Below, piece after piece: positions 25,008 to 35,233 of a stretch of DNA of 64,000 bases. The stretch lies in contig CM055101.1 in assembly GCA_029204225.1 (NCBI GenBank), positions 34,353,683 to 34,417,682 of the forward strand, given 5' to 3'. The translations under genes and the position numbers were made by a program. The notes below the pieces were generated by a model, which did no database searches, was not told where the DNA came from, and saw only the letters and a program-made list of their open reading frames with translations. The stretch is from Diphasiastrum complanatum. Taxonomy: Eukaryota; Streptophyta; Lycopodiopsida; Lycopodiales; Lycopodiaceae. The first letter of the stretch is position 1; every line of letters starts with the position of its first letter.

Positions 25008-27072
25008 ATGGAGAAACTCCTTGCGATTAAGGAAAAGGAGATAGTTTTTGACTTTAAGCTTGGATGTAAATGCCGAAGTGTGGTCCATTTGAAGAATTTA
25101 TCAGCCACAGCAGCGGTTGCCTTCAAAGTCGAAACTACTGCGCCGGAGAAATTCTTTGTGACCCCCCCATACGGTCGGATGCCTGCTTCTTCACAGCTTT
25201 CCTTGATTTTCACGTTGCGGCCTCAATCGTCCTTTCCTGAGCAATTTCCGGTGTCCGACGATCAGTTCCTCATAAAATCTGTGCGTGTCAACAGTGAGAC
25301 GGACAAAAAAGCAGAAAAACCCCCTAGTGAGGGGTCGTCGTTTACAGCAGTCGACACGGGAAAGGCAGTCATGGACTCAAAACTGAACGTATTCTATGTA
25401 GGGGAAGTCCTGCTTCGATACCTCGTGGCGAAGGGGGCCGTAGAGGATGTGAAACGCATGCTTCGTCGGCATAACTCCTGCAACCAATGCGACGATAATG
25501 GCCGAACACCCTTACACCTTGCTGCAGCCAGCCGCGTCGGCAACTTAGAAATGGTTGATCTACTCCTTAAGGCGGGGGCAAAAGTGGATCATGTGACGAG
25601 CACGACACGTCTCACGCCATTGCTGGTGGCTGTACTTGCTGGAAATGACAAGGTGGTGAGACTCCTCCTCAAGCACGGCTCGGATGTGGAATACAAGAAC
25701 GCCAATGGATCTTCTGCCATGCACCAAGCAGCGACCTGGAGTCATATCGGCGTTCTTCGGAGTTTAATAAAGAGGGGAGCGAGCTTGGAGATAAAAGACA
25801 ACGAAGGGCGCACGCCTTTGCACTGTGCAGTGACTGAGGGGCATGTTGATTGCGTACGGGAACTCCTTAAAGCTGGTGCAGACAAGAACGCCCGCAGCTC
25901 TGATGGCAGAACCGCTCTCTTCAGGGCTGCATCCAAGGGATATGTTGACATAGTCGAAATGCTACTAGACTATGGGGCCGATCCGCAAATTCGAAATTCG
26001 AGTGGACAGTCCGCACATGATGCTGCTCTTCAAAAAGAACATGTAACATATTATGCTTTGTATCTGTAACCCGTAGCATTTACTTCACTTTGATTATGTT
26101 CATTTCTCGCTGCAATCATTTTTGTCTGGAATGTCATGAACATCAAAGCTGTAGTTACTATCTGTGTTATATATTTCGGCTTCAGCGGTTGGTTTTTTAC
26201 CCACCTTCAAATTCACACGCAACAGATCTGTCGTTTCTGCGTAATCTATTATGTTGTGGCATACGAGCTCAAAAATCTCATGAGTATCAAACGAGATGAC
26301 TCAAATCATCAACATTTTTAACAGTCATAGCTGGTTAAATTGAAGAACCATATAATAGTGAACTGTGATCATGTCTTTCAACTGAAAATACGAATAGCTT
26401 CGTACTAGTTAATCATGCTTTCAGCTTTTGTTTTTAGTTTGCATCGTGCTGTCTGTGAGTTATTGTTTCTTGCCATCAAAAGCGATTATACCAAGTGACT
26501 AGCTGCTTACATTCTGTGCATCTGTGCAGGTTGCAGTAATTGATGCACTTGAGTCTAAAGATTATTTCATGACGGCTGCAAGGCAAGGCAATTCAAAGCT
26601 AATCTGCGAATATCTGAACAAAGGAGTCCGAGTAGACACAGCCGACCAATTTGGGTGGACTCCATTACACTATGCTGCTTTTAAAGGTCACGTTGAAGTC
26701 GTAAAAGAGCTGCTGGAACATGGAGCTAACATTGAATCTGGGGACGAGGAGGGCCACACGCCACTGCATTGTGCTGCTGAAGCAGGAAAAGAAAAGGTTG
26801 TGCAGCTTCTTCTGAAAGTTGGAGCAAAGGCTGATGCAAAAACTAAAAGGGGAGTGACGCCTCTACACCTTTCTCAAGCACTCCAGTGTAGAGCCGTAGT
26901 TTCTGTGCTTTCAGAAGCTCTCAAAAGCAGCCCAGACAAAATGATCACAACCCACAAACCCACCAGTGATACCCAACTCAGGCCGACTGAAATTCCACCA
27001 CATTGTACCCAGAAAAAGGATATGCGCCATGAATTGTTCATGAAAACAATCTGGCAACAGATACAAACTTAA
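25008..27072 (+). CDS. VPY: VAPYRIN-like MSP-domain and ankyrin-repeat protein (two exons)
   Basis: Exon 1 is 25008-26042 and exon 2 is 26530-27072, joined in phase 0 across a 487-bp GT-AG intron (CAT|GTAACA ... TGTGCAG|GTT), giving about 525 residues. Residues 1-117 form a major sperm protein (VAP-type) domain, with VAPYRIN-like 'FPVSDDQFLIKSVRV' near its end. From about 140 come some nine ankyrin repeats, for example 'DDNGRTPLHLAAASRVGNLE' and 'EGRTPLHCAVTEGHVDCVRE', and repeats continue through exon 2 ('FGWTPLHYAAFKGHVEVVKE') to near the C-terminus. Domain order and length match VAPYRIN, a cytoplasmic/endomembrane-associated protein required for intracellular accommodation of arbuscular mycorrhizal fungi in angiosperms. 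Function here is inferred. A paralogous VAPYRIN-like role is possible. No stops or frameshifts. Confidence 0.88.
26043..26529 (+). other. Intron of the VAPYRIN-like gene
   Basis: Begins GTAACA, ends TCTGTGCAG, AT-rich, and splits an ankyrin repeat between '...ALQKEH' and 'VAVIDALESK'. Without splicing the frame would end 26 bases downstream at a TAA. Confidence 0.85.
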
Positions 27073-27700
27073 AGCAATGGTGCTATCTTTACTTGATTCA
27101 AACAAAGTCCAAGTACTTTGTAGCCAATTTGTTGGATTGATCTTACTAGATTCAGTAGAACCTCTTCAATCATGGCCTGGGCACCCATAAAGAGGGGGCT
27201 TAAAACTCTTTGTAAAAGTTATCCTACCTTTCTAATGAGGGAAGACCTTCCCTTATAAGGACTACACCTATTTATTTATTGACAGAATGTAGCATTTAAC
27301 TAGATTAAAAATTAAGACTTTTTTAAGATCTAATAATTGAAGTGGCAAAAAGTTTGATGAAAAATAACAAGGGTAAGTCATGCCATGTTTTCATTGACAC
27401 AAGCCCTTCTCTAGAAAGAGACCACACCTTAGGATTGAGGCAAGGTGGCATTTCTTGAGAATGAAATTTAGTGAATCTTATGAATCAAGCTATTTTCTTG
27501 GAGGTAATTATATGCCAATGAGACCTGTACTCCAACAATTTTCAGGGATTTCTAAAATAGCTATTGTGAAGTTTTCCAAACCATTATTAGTTGCTCATAG
27601 TATTTATTGATTGTTGTTGGAGTTACCACCTTGGTGAACTATGTTCCCTTGAGTTCTGAGTGAGTTTTCTAGCTTTCAAGTAGTCAATCATATTAGGAGA
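27073..27700. other. 3' flank of the VAPYRIN-like gene
   Basis: AT-rich, no ORF of note. The 3' UTR and polyadenylation site must lie here, but I cannot place them. Confidence 0.4.
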
Positions 27701-27719
27701 GTGAGTATTTAGTCTTAGG

Positions 27720-28470
27720 AAAATTGAAACCAAAGTTGCATTTATGTGGATTCTGTTTAATTTCACACGTGTGGGAGTGCCCAAAAGTGTTATTGTGATC
27801 TCCTAAGACTTGGTGATTGCACAAAGATCAAGCATAGATTGATAATCAAGATCTATTTCACAAATCTAAGGCAAGAGCACTTGATTACATGCATATATCA
27901 TTCAAACAAGTACATTCACACGTGCGGAGACTTGTACAACACAAAACTAAATGTGGAAAAGCCTTTTTTCTCGGATAGAGAGAGAATCCAAGTACTAACA
28001 CTTGAGTAGAGAGAGAAACTCAAGATTGCTCAAAATGTGTAGAAATCTCAATAATTCCAAAAAACTTGATTACAAATGAACTAAGACTCATATATGTAGC
28101 AACTCGAGAACCAATTTGATGGATTTCTAGCTTTTGATTGGTCACTAACTCTTATGCCAACACATAGTAATGAGTCACACACCCAACCTCAACTTGACAA
28201 ATGTCAGTAGCCTAACTTAACTCGAGCTACATCACTTTCTAATTTTGACCAAATCAAGCCTTTACATGTGTACTTGCACAAATTGCTTCTAATGCCAAAA
28301 ATGGCCTAATCAACATCTAAGATGTGGCTAGATCTCTACCCCTAACTCAACATAGATCTAACATAATTAGTCTATTTTCCACATGTGGAAACATGCTCCA
28401 CACGTGTGAGATTTTCTCACATACAAGAATTTGTGAAATATCCCATCTAGATTTTGCCAATCTTTCACAG
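27720..28470 (-). repeat. Diverged LTR-like relic of the L3/copia LTR family
   Basis: The stretch has the same palindromic boxes (TTTCACACGTGTGGGAG, CCACATGTGGAAAC, CTCCACACGTGTGAGA) and ends CAATCTTTCACA, like the reverse-complemented start of the L3 LTR. Boundaries are uncertain and no primer site is seen. Confidence 0.35.
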
Positions 28471-28751
28471 ATGCAACGATAATGTTTGTCTATATTTGAG
28501 TGTTGCACACACATCAATGCAATATTAATGCTCTTAAAGCTTAAATCTATTTAGATTGGCAATGTGCTTTTATAACTTGCTGACAAGCACATGAACAAGC
28601 ACATCATTCAGCAATGTTTCAACATGACAATGGCATATTTGCATGCTTTAGTTTTCTAGTGTTTTCTCATCCACTCTTTTTTGTTTCAATCACCATAGAA
28701 AATTACTTCACACACACACACACACACATTTCTATTAAGACTTGCTTATTC

Positions 28752-28860
28752 CATTTCATAAAATCAACAACGGAATTTGTTGAGTTTGTTAGCTTGACAT
28801 CCAAAGTTTCTTTGGTCTCATATTCGAGCCTCTCCTTGGAAACCAAGAAGCATTTCATAA
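28752..28860 (+). mobile_element. tRNA-derived mini-retroposon, copy 1 (89 bp)
   Basis: An 89-bp insert (28762-28850) lies between perfect 10-bp duplications CATTTCATAA (28752-28761 and 28851-28860). It carries a degraded A-box region (GAGTTTGTTAGC), then AAGTTTCTTTGGTCTCA, a B-box-like ATTCGAGCC, and ends CCTTGGAAACCAAGAAG, a 5-bp-stem hairpin. Its 5' end is about 11 bp longer than copy 3. Confidence 0.85.
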
Positions 28861-28981
28861 TCCAATACATCATAACAAGGCATTCGAGGCCTTGGCCCTT
28901 TCATAGAAAATATGCAAATTGTGAACTTTCAATCAAGGTTAACAATTTTCACCTATATTTGATTTTTGCACAAAAACCATA

Positions 28982-29016
28982 GAGAGAGACACACACGCGC
29001 GCGCACGCGCGCGCGT

Positions 29017-29057
<41 letters not shown>
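28982..29057. repeat. (AC)n/(GC)n alternating tract
   Basis: About 75 bp of almost strict purine-pyrimidine alternation (ACACGCGCGC...ACACAC), prone to left-handed Z-DNA. A (CA)n tract also sits at 28708-28728. Confidence 0.95.
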
Positions 29058-29058
<1 letters not shown>

Positions 29059-29639
29059 ACCCCTACTCCTAGACTCTTTCCACGAGGCATGAGCATCCAA
29101 AAGGTGGGTCCCAAGAGGCACATAGGTGTCCTTCATTTGATACCCTTGAAAGAGGGCTTTTAATGGGGACTTATGCTTTGAAATTGGATGTTAGGCCTTA
29201 TAGTAAACTAAATGGGTCTTTAAGCCTTTATAATATAGGACTCTACAATGATAATTTTAATGGCCGAGAAAAGGGATTTCTAACTCACAAAATCATGACA
29301 CAAATTTTCATGATAAAGGATTCATGGTTGGTCCCCTTCAAATAGAATGTGAACCTCGATCAACATTTCACGTTTTGCCATATGGATGTGAACTCATCAA
29401 TTTTAATTGATGAGAAAAAAATTGCATTTGTAAGCTTAAGTATTTTTTTTATTGGTATTGTTCTATTGTATATACATGTGAACAAGCATGCCAATCAACA
29501 ATGTTTTATTGTGACTATAATGTGTTTGGATTCTTTGATTTTCTAGTGTTTTCTCATGCATTCTTTTTTGTTTTCTAGCACCATAGTGAATTATTTTTAA
29601 CACAAACACATACATATTCTATTGATATTTGCATGTTGC

Positions 29640-29800
29640 ACTTCCAAAAGATTCCTTGGCCCCTTTCCAAAGAGAATATGTTATGCAGTCACTTATACGA
29701 TATTGGCCTTGATTTTCTATTACAAGTTGCTTCTTGCACTTCATAGTCCAATTCGTCATAATAAAAAATTCCTTGGCCCCTTTCCAAAGAGAATATGCTA
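29640..29800 (+). repeat. ~119-bp tandem duplication
   Basis: TTCCTTGGCCCCTTTCCAAA followed by GAGAATATG and TATGCA occurs near 29649 and 29768 with related sequence between them. The region is non-coding. Confidence 0.7.
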
Positions 29801-29967
29801 TGCAACCATTTATAAGATATTGATCTTAATCAAAAGTTCACAATTTGCCATATAAATGTGGATTCATCAACAATATATTATACCTATATTAAAGTGTCCC
29901 ATGCATGTTAATGCAAGATTGCCACTGGTAGAGCTTAAATCTTTTCTAGATAGTATTGTGATATTTT

Positions 29968-30083
<116 letters not shown>

Positions 30084-30179
30084 CTCTCTCTTTCTCTCAT
30101 TGTAGTATGAATGCTTCTCCTTCCTCATAAAGCTATGATAGATCTATAGTTTTTATTTTTGGTTGTTGAAAACTAGCAT

Positions 30180-30761
30180 TTAGATGTTGATATTTTAGTA
30201 TATTCATAAATTGGACTATGTACATGTCTTAATTGTACAAAAAATGTGTGTGTGTGTGTGTGTTATACAAGTAATCTTCTATGGTGCTAGAAAATAAAAA
30301 GAGTGGACTAGAAAACTCTAGAAAGTTAAAGACTACAAAGACATTGTAGTCTTCATAAATTGGACTATGTAGTGGAATAAGCATGTCTTAATTGTACAAA
30401 AAGTGTGTGTTTGTGTTTTATACAAGTAATCTGCTATGGCGCTAGAAAATAAAAAGAGTGGACTAGAAAACTCCAGAAAGTTAAAGACTGCGAAGACATT
30501 ATAGTCACATTGAAAGATTCTTGATCGATATGCTTGTTCACATGCATGTGAAGTATATAAGATAGAAGAATACCAATTAAAAAAATTAAGCTTTAAGAGT
30601 GGATCTAGCATTGATTTGTTTGCGACACTCAATATTAACAAAAATTCTTGATGAAACCACATCCATTTGGAAATTTGTGAACTTTTTGCTTTCATAGCAT
30701 ATTCTTTTCAAGGGGATAAGGGAATTTATTATAATGCATTGGAAGCATGTCTTGATACAAC

Positions 30762-30801
<40 letters not shown>

Positions 30802-31830
30802 CGCGCATGCGCGCGCATGTAAGGGTGGAGACACGAAAACACGATATAATTAAAGACTACAAAGATGTTATAGTGACATTGAAATATTGTTGATCAATAT
30901 GCTTGTTCACATGCATGTGAGGTATACAAGATAACTAACACCAACCTAGAAAGATTTAAGTTCGTGTGTGTAAGAGTGGACACAAAAACTCTATAAAATT
31001 TAAAACTACGAAGATGTTATAGTGACATTGAAATATTGTTGATCAATATGCTTGTTCACATGCATATGAGGTATATAAGATAGCTAAACACCAACCTAGA
31101 AAGATTTAAGTTCAAAGAGTAGCAATCTTGCATAGATGTGTGTGTGACACACAAATATGGGCAAACATTATTGATGACACATTAATATAGTTGTGAGCTA
31201 TGGATCAATGCTAATATGTTTGAGATGATTGCTTAACAGATTGTCTTTGAAAGGGGGCCAATGAACTATTTGGAGTATACAGTAGAATAAAAAATGTTTT
31301 TGTTTGCATGTGTCTTACAAGTAATTTGTCATGGTGCTGAAAAACAAAAAAAAGACTGGATGCGAACACATAGAAAATCAAAGCCTACAAAGATATTATA
31401 GCCATGGTGAAACATTTGTTGGATTTTTTCACATGCATGTCAAGTATATAAAATAGCACAACAACACTACCTAGAAAACTTAGGCTATAAAAGTGGCAAT
31501 ATTGCAGTGACATGTGTGCAACACTCAAATGTAGACAAACATTGTTGATGAGTCCACACACAGATGACAAAATGTGAGTTTTTTTTATTAAGATTAATAT
31601 CTTATAAGAGGTTGCTTATCATATTTTCTTTGAAAGCAGGCCGAGAAATCCTTTTTTATAATGAATTGGACTATGAAGTGAAATAAGCAGGTCCTGATAC
31701 AAAGTGTGTGTGTAACAAGTACTTTTTGATGGTGCTAGAAAACAAAAAAATGTGAACAAGAAAACACTAGAAAATCATGGCCTACAAATATTTTTGGTCA
31801 AATTGAAACATTATTGATTGGTATGCTTGT
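30180..31830. repeat. Diverged tandem repeats with ATGCTTGTTCACATGCATGT core
   Basis: A block containing 'ACTACAAAGATGTTATAGTG', 'TTGATCAATATGCTTGTTCA' and 'CACCAACCTAGAAAGATTTA' recurs near 30350-30560, 30845-30960, 30985-31110, 31385-31490 and 31780-31850. The two central copies, about 137 bp apart, are closest. No coding potential was seen. Confidence 0.75.
30764..30819. repeat. (TG)n/(CG)n alternating tract
   Basis: TG repeats run into GCGCGCGCGCGCATGCGCGCGCATG, nearly perfect purine-pyrimidine alternation, inside the diverged tandem repeat region. Confidence 0.95.
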
Positions 31831-31849
31831 TTACATGCATGTGGGCAAA

Positions 31850-32946
31850 TTCAAGGTGACCTAGCCATACTCACACGAGGAGACTGGCGAACTTTGGACC
31901 TAATAAGTTGACAAGTTTTTGTTGTGGAAAGGAAAGTTTGTTATAGGCTTTCTCTGGACCAGCAATGATGAGGAAACATATGAGTACGCTGGCTTGTGTT
32001 ACGTGTAAGGCAGCTGATCAATGAATGAACTGTGAAAGTTGAGTCTTGCATGAGAGACTTGGTATTTCGAACGGACGCTAAGGGACAGTTCGCGTTGAGA
32101 TCGGATTAGTGCAAACTCTGGGTGCATGTTTTTGATTCAAAGAGAGCTACTTGAAGCCAAGCTCGATGTACACTTCTTGTTTTGACTGTGAGGCAACTAA
32201 CCAGTGATGGAATTGTGAAAGTCAAGTTTTGCGCGACGGACATGGTGCTTCAAACAAACGCGAAGAGATAGTTCGGACGCGGATCAAACTGGTGCGACCC
32301 TTTGGCTTTCCACGAGGTCAATGGTTACATTTGGGCTGATTCAAAGAGCTACTTCAAGCTAAGTGAGAGGTGCATTGCGGAGTACTCAATCTTTGCCTAC
32401 CTTAAAGAGCCAAGATTGAAAAGTATCAAGATCAGGCTTGGACAAGGAGAGAAATCAAGGTGCAGAAGCAACAAGGCACGGAGTGGAGCATAAAGTGGGC
32501 AATCAAACGATAAATCCTTCGGCTCAGGGAGCCTTGATACCTGTGCGGAACTGAACAAATCTGGAGCTCAGGGAGCTCAACACAAAGTGCATCAAGGACA
32601 AATCAGGAGCTCAAAGGAGTTCCAAAGTCGAAAGTCAGAAGCGACAGGGGCGAACATTTCAAAGAAAGGCCTCTGTCACCAGTTAATAAGGTTCTCGGGT
32701 TTTACGAAAGCGATATCAAATCTACGCTTTTCCCAGACAAAGATATATTTTCAAGTTATGTAATTTTTCAGTACAAAGAGCTGAGCCTCCGACTTGTGGT
32801 GTGCCAGCTTCAATGTTAATAAAAAGTGGCCAGTAAATTGAGTACTGTGCCAAGTAGCTTAAATGTATAGTTATTTTAATTGGGAGACACCTTTACTTTA
32901 ATCTGACATCTGATGAGGACATCAGATTTTATAAAGGTGAGGTGGA
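31850..32946 (+). other. Probable 3' end of a gypsy element, non-coding
   Basis: No protein motif is visible. The last bases (AAAGGTGAGGTGGA) look like a polypurine tract just before an LTR start, so this may be the 3' untranslated part of a decayed plus-strand element. Confidence 0.35.
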
Positions 32947-34156
32947 TGTTGTAAAGCTACCTTTACAAGCTTTACTTCCGACGCCAGCTATGTCCCCGGC
33001 GCCAACGGCGCCGGCGCCGCTCCCGGCGCCACTGTGACCAGAATCCAGCCGGCGCCAAGTTCCTATGGCTGAAAATCTTTGATCGGTTCTAGCGAAGTCC
33101 AGAGAGCTCAGATCGATGTGCAATCACCTCACACGATCTAGGCATGATTAAAGGAAGCCTGGGGATCAATAAAATCTAGAGAGAGAAAATGACTTTCTAG
33201 AAAGAGAAAATCCTAGAGAGAGAAAAACGTGCTTTACCAGCTTGGGTAGAGTGCTTGGTATGAGGGGGGGTGCTGAATCACACCAATACTATAGGGGAGT
33301 GCGGGTTGCGACTCAGGGCGAGCTCCAACCAAGTCTCAGCCTCCCTTGCTGGAATGTTGTCATGGCTCTCGCCTTGGCATGCTAGCACCCCGGAGACTAG
33401 GGTCGGTCACACACTTGAAATGTAACCTTCTCAGATTTATCAATAAAGTGGGATTTTCCTCAAACTGACTCTGATTACCTTCTGGGTTTCAGTGTTCGGT
33501 AAAAGCGCCAGTTGTAAGGCCGCTTTCAAAATTTTTTAACTTGGCACATAGCTGAGGGTCGCATCCCGGGATGCCAGCGGTATGCCGTCGGGACCATTCG
33601 GTCCGTGGCGCCAGCGGTATGCTGTCGGGACCATTTGGTCCAGGAACTGGTTGTTTCCATATCTGTCGCGGCTTGTGGTTCTGAGTGTTCCTTGCATGAA
33701 TGTGAATGGGTTAAGCTCTTGGGGAACGGGCTCTAACCTGTTGGCTGAGTTGGATGGCTTGCTTGGGTGGATGTTACCTGTTTATGGCTGTCCAGTGTGG
33801 CGTGGCGCCAGGTTGGCTTCCAGCGCTCGTGACAAAGCTTTGAGTTGGTTAAGTCTGATGTAAGTCAGACCGTTTGCTTGGAATGGATGTTACTCGTTTG
33901 TAACGAAGCTTCGAGTTGGTTAAGTTTGATGTATGTCGGGCGGCTTGCTTGGAGGGAAGTCACCCACATCGGGACCCCCGATCTGGCATGGCGCCAGGTT
34001 GGATCTCAATGTTGGTTTTCGGAACTTCAAGTTGGTTAAGTCTGATCGTTGTTGGCGAGTTGGTTGCTTGTATGTCAAGTGGGTTTGGATGGCAAGAGTT
34101 GAAGGCTGGGAAGCTAAGTCGTGGTTCCCGGCTCCCTTTGGGATGCCTACGCTACA
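32947..34156 (+). repeat. 3' LTR, relative of the 16-22 kb gypsy LTR family
   Basis: It starts TGTTGTAAAGCT, the same as the 5' end of the 918-bp LTRs read on their own strand. It shares a middle segment (GGTCGGTC... TGTAACCTTCTC... CAATAAAGTG) with their R region and ends CCTTTGGGATGCCTACGCTACA-like, parallel to their CCTTTGAGGCGCCGGCGCAACA-like end. The polypurine-like stretch AAAGGTGAGGTGGA precedes it. It is about 1.2 kb, longer than 918 bp because of internal duplications (33570-33650 and 33830-34060). GGCGCC is dense at 32990-33060. Confidence 0.6.
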
Positions 34157-34850
34157 CCAAGGGCGAACCAAGGGAAAGAACAAGTGCTAGGATCCAAAAA
34201 CAAACTAAAAAAAGTCGTCAAAAGAAGCTAGAAAAACTGAGTCCAGACAACCATAAAAGACTCAACGCAATGCGAAGAGACAATACAACAACAAAGTACC
34301 AAAAAAGTACTATAGTATAGCAAAAATTAAAACATGTTGTACAGTTCCAAGGTTAACAGCCAAGGAATAAGTACTTGTATTTGTTTCAAGAAAATTTTCA
34401 CCAACAAAAAGCAAACAATGAAAAATAATCCAAATTTCACTATTTCTAATCTACCAATGAAAAAAAATCTTATATATCGTCAAGTATCAAGTCTAGGGAA
34501 ACCGCCCAAGGTAGTGATGTAAATATAGCACGAAGTGCATGACAAACTGCATACTATGTTAGTACAAAACAACAATATCCATCTAGCATTTACCTGAAAC
34601 GCATAACAACATTGATCCATGTTTAGGAAAAAAAATTGCGACTCAAGTTAAAAGTGTGACAACCAAGGCTGCCAAAAAGAAGAGTACCCTGGTGCATTTA
34701 TTCATAAGAAAAAGTAGTAGGTACATTGATGAAAAAGATATATACACCCCGAAGGGGAAGTCTAAACGAAAGTAAGCTCAAACCAGAGCGAAGCTTGCAG
34801 TAAAGTTAAGATTAATCCACATCCTGACATTAAAAATAAAAGTGCATAAA
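34157..34850. other. AT-rich intergenic DNA
   Basis: No gene recognised between the LTR and the TE-derived ORF. Confidence 0.4.
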
Positions 34851-35220
34851 CTATGATGATGTCAGTGGGAGTCTGCCAACTGACTGCAGCAGATCAGAAA
34901 AGTGAAGAGGTGGTGAGTCGGCTAATGAAAGGAGATGAGATGTAGCAGACCCAGCCACCGTCGCCCGTTGTAAAATTGATAGGGCCTGAGCACGTTGCAG
35001 GGCAATGGAAATACGTTTTTTGAAAGAAGCCACGAGAATAGAACTAGGAATACCTTGACGCTCTGCCGCCTGATGAGAACACATGCGAAGAAAATTCTCA
35101 AAGCGTCGATGCAAGGTGCCATAAGTCTCAATTGCTAGGAGAAGGAAAGCATCAGTGGGGTGCCAAAAAACTCCCAAATCAAGCCTTCTGCCTGTCCAAA
35201 TAAGCTAGTCGCAGTCACTT
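34851..35220 (-). pseudogene. TE-associated ORF remnant (function unknown)
   Basis: The minus frame reads 'GRRLDLGVFWHPTDAFLLLA', 'IETYGTLHRRFENFLRMCSH' and 'SFKKRISIALQRAQALSIL', ending 'SDLLQSVG'. I recall similar sequences as multicopy hypothetical proteins in plant and algal genomes next to reverse-transcriptase-like ORFs, so I call it mobile-element derived. That assignment rests on memory of the family and needs a search. It lies just downstream of the PPR gene on the same strand. Confidence 0.4.
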
Positions 35221-35233
35221 TTTTAACTTATCA

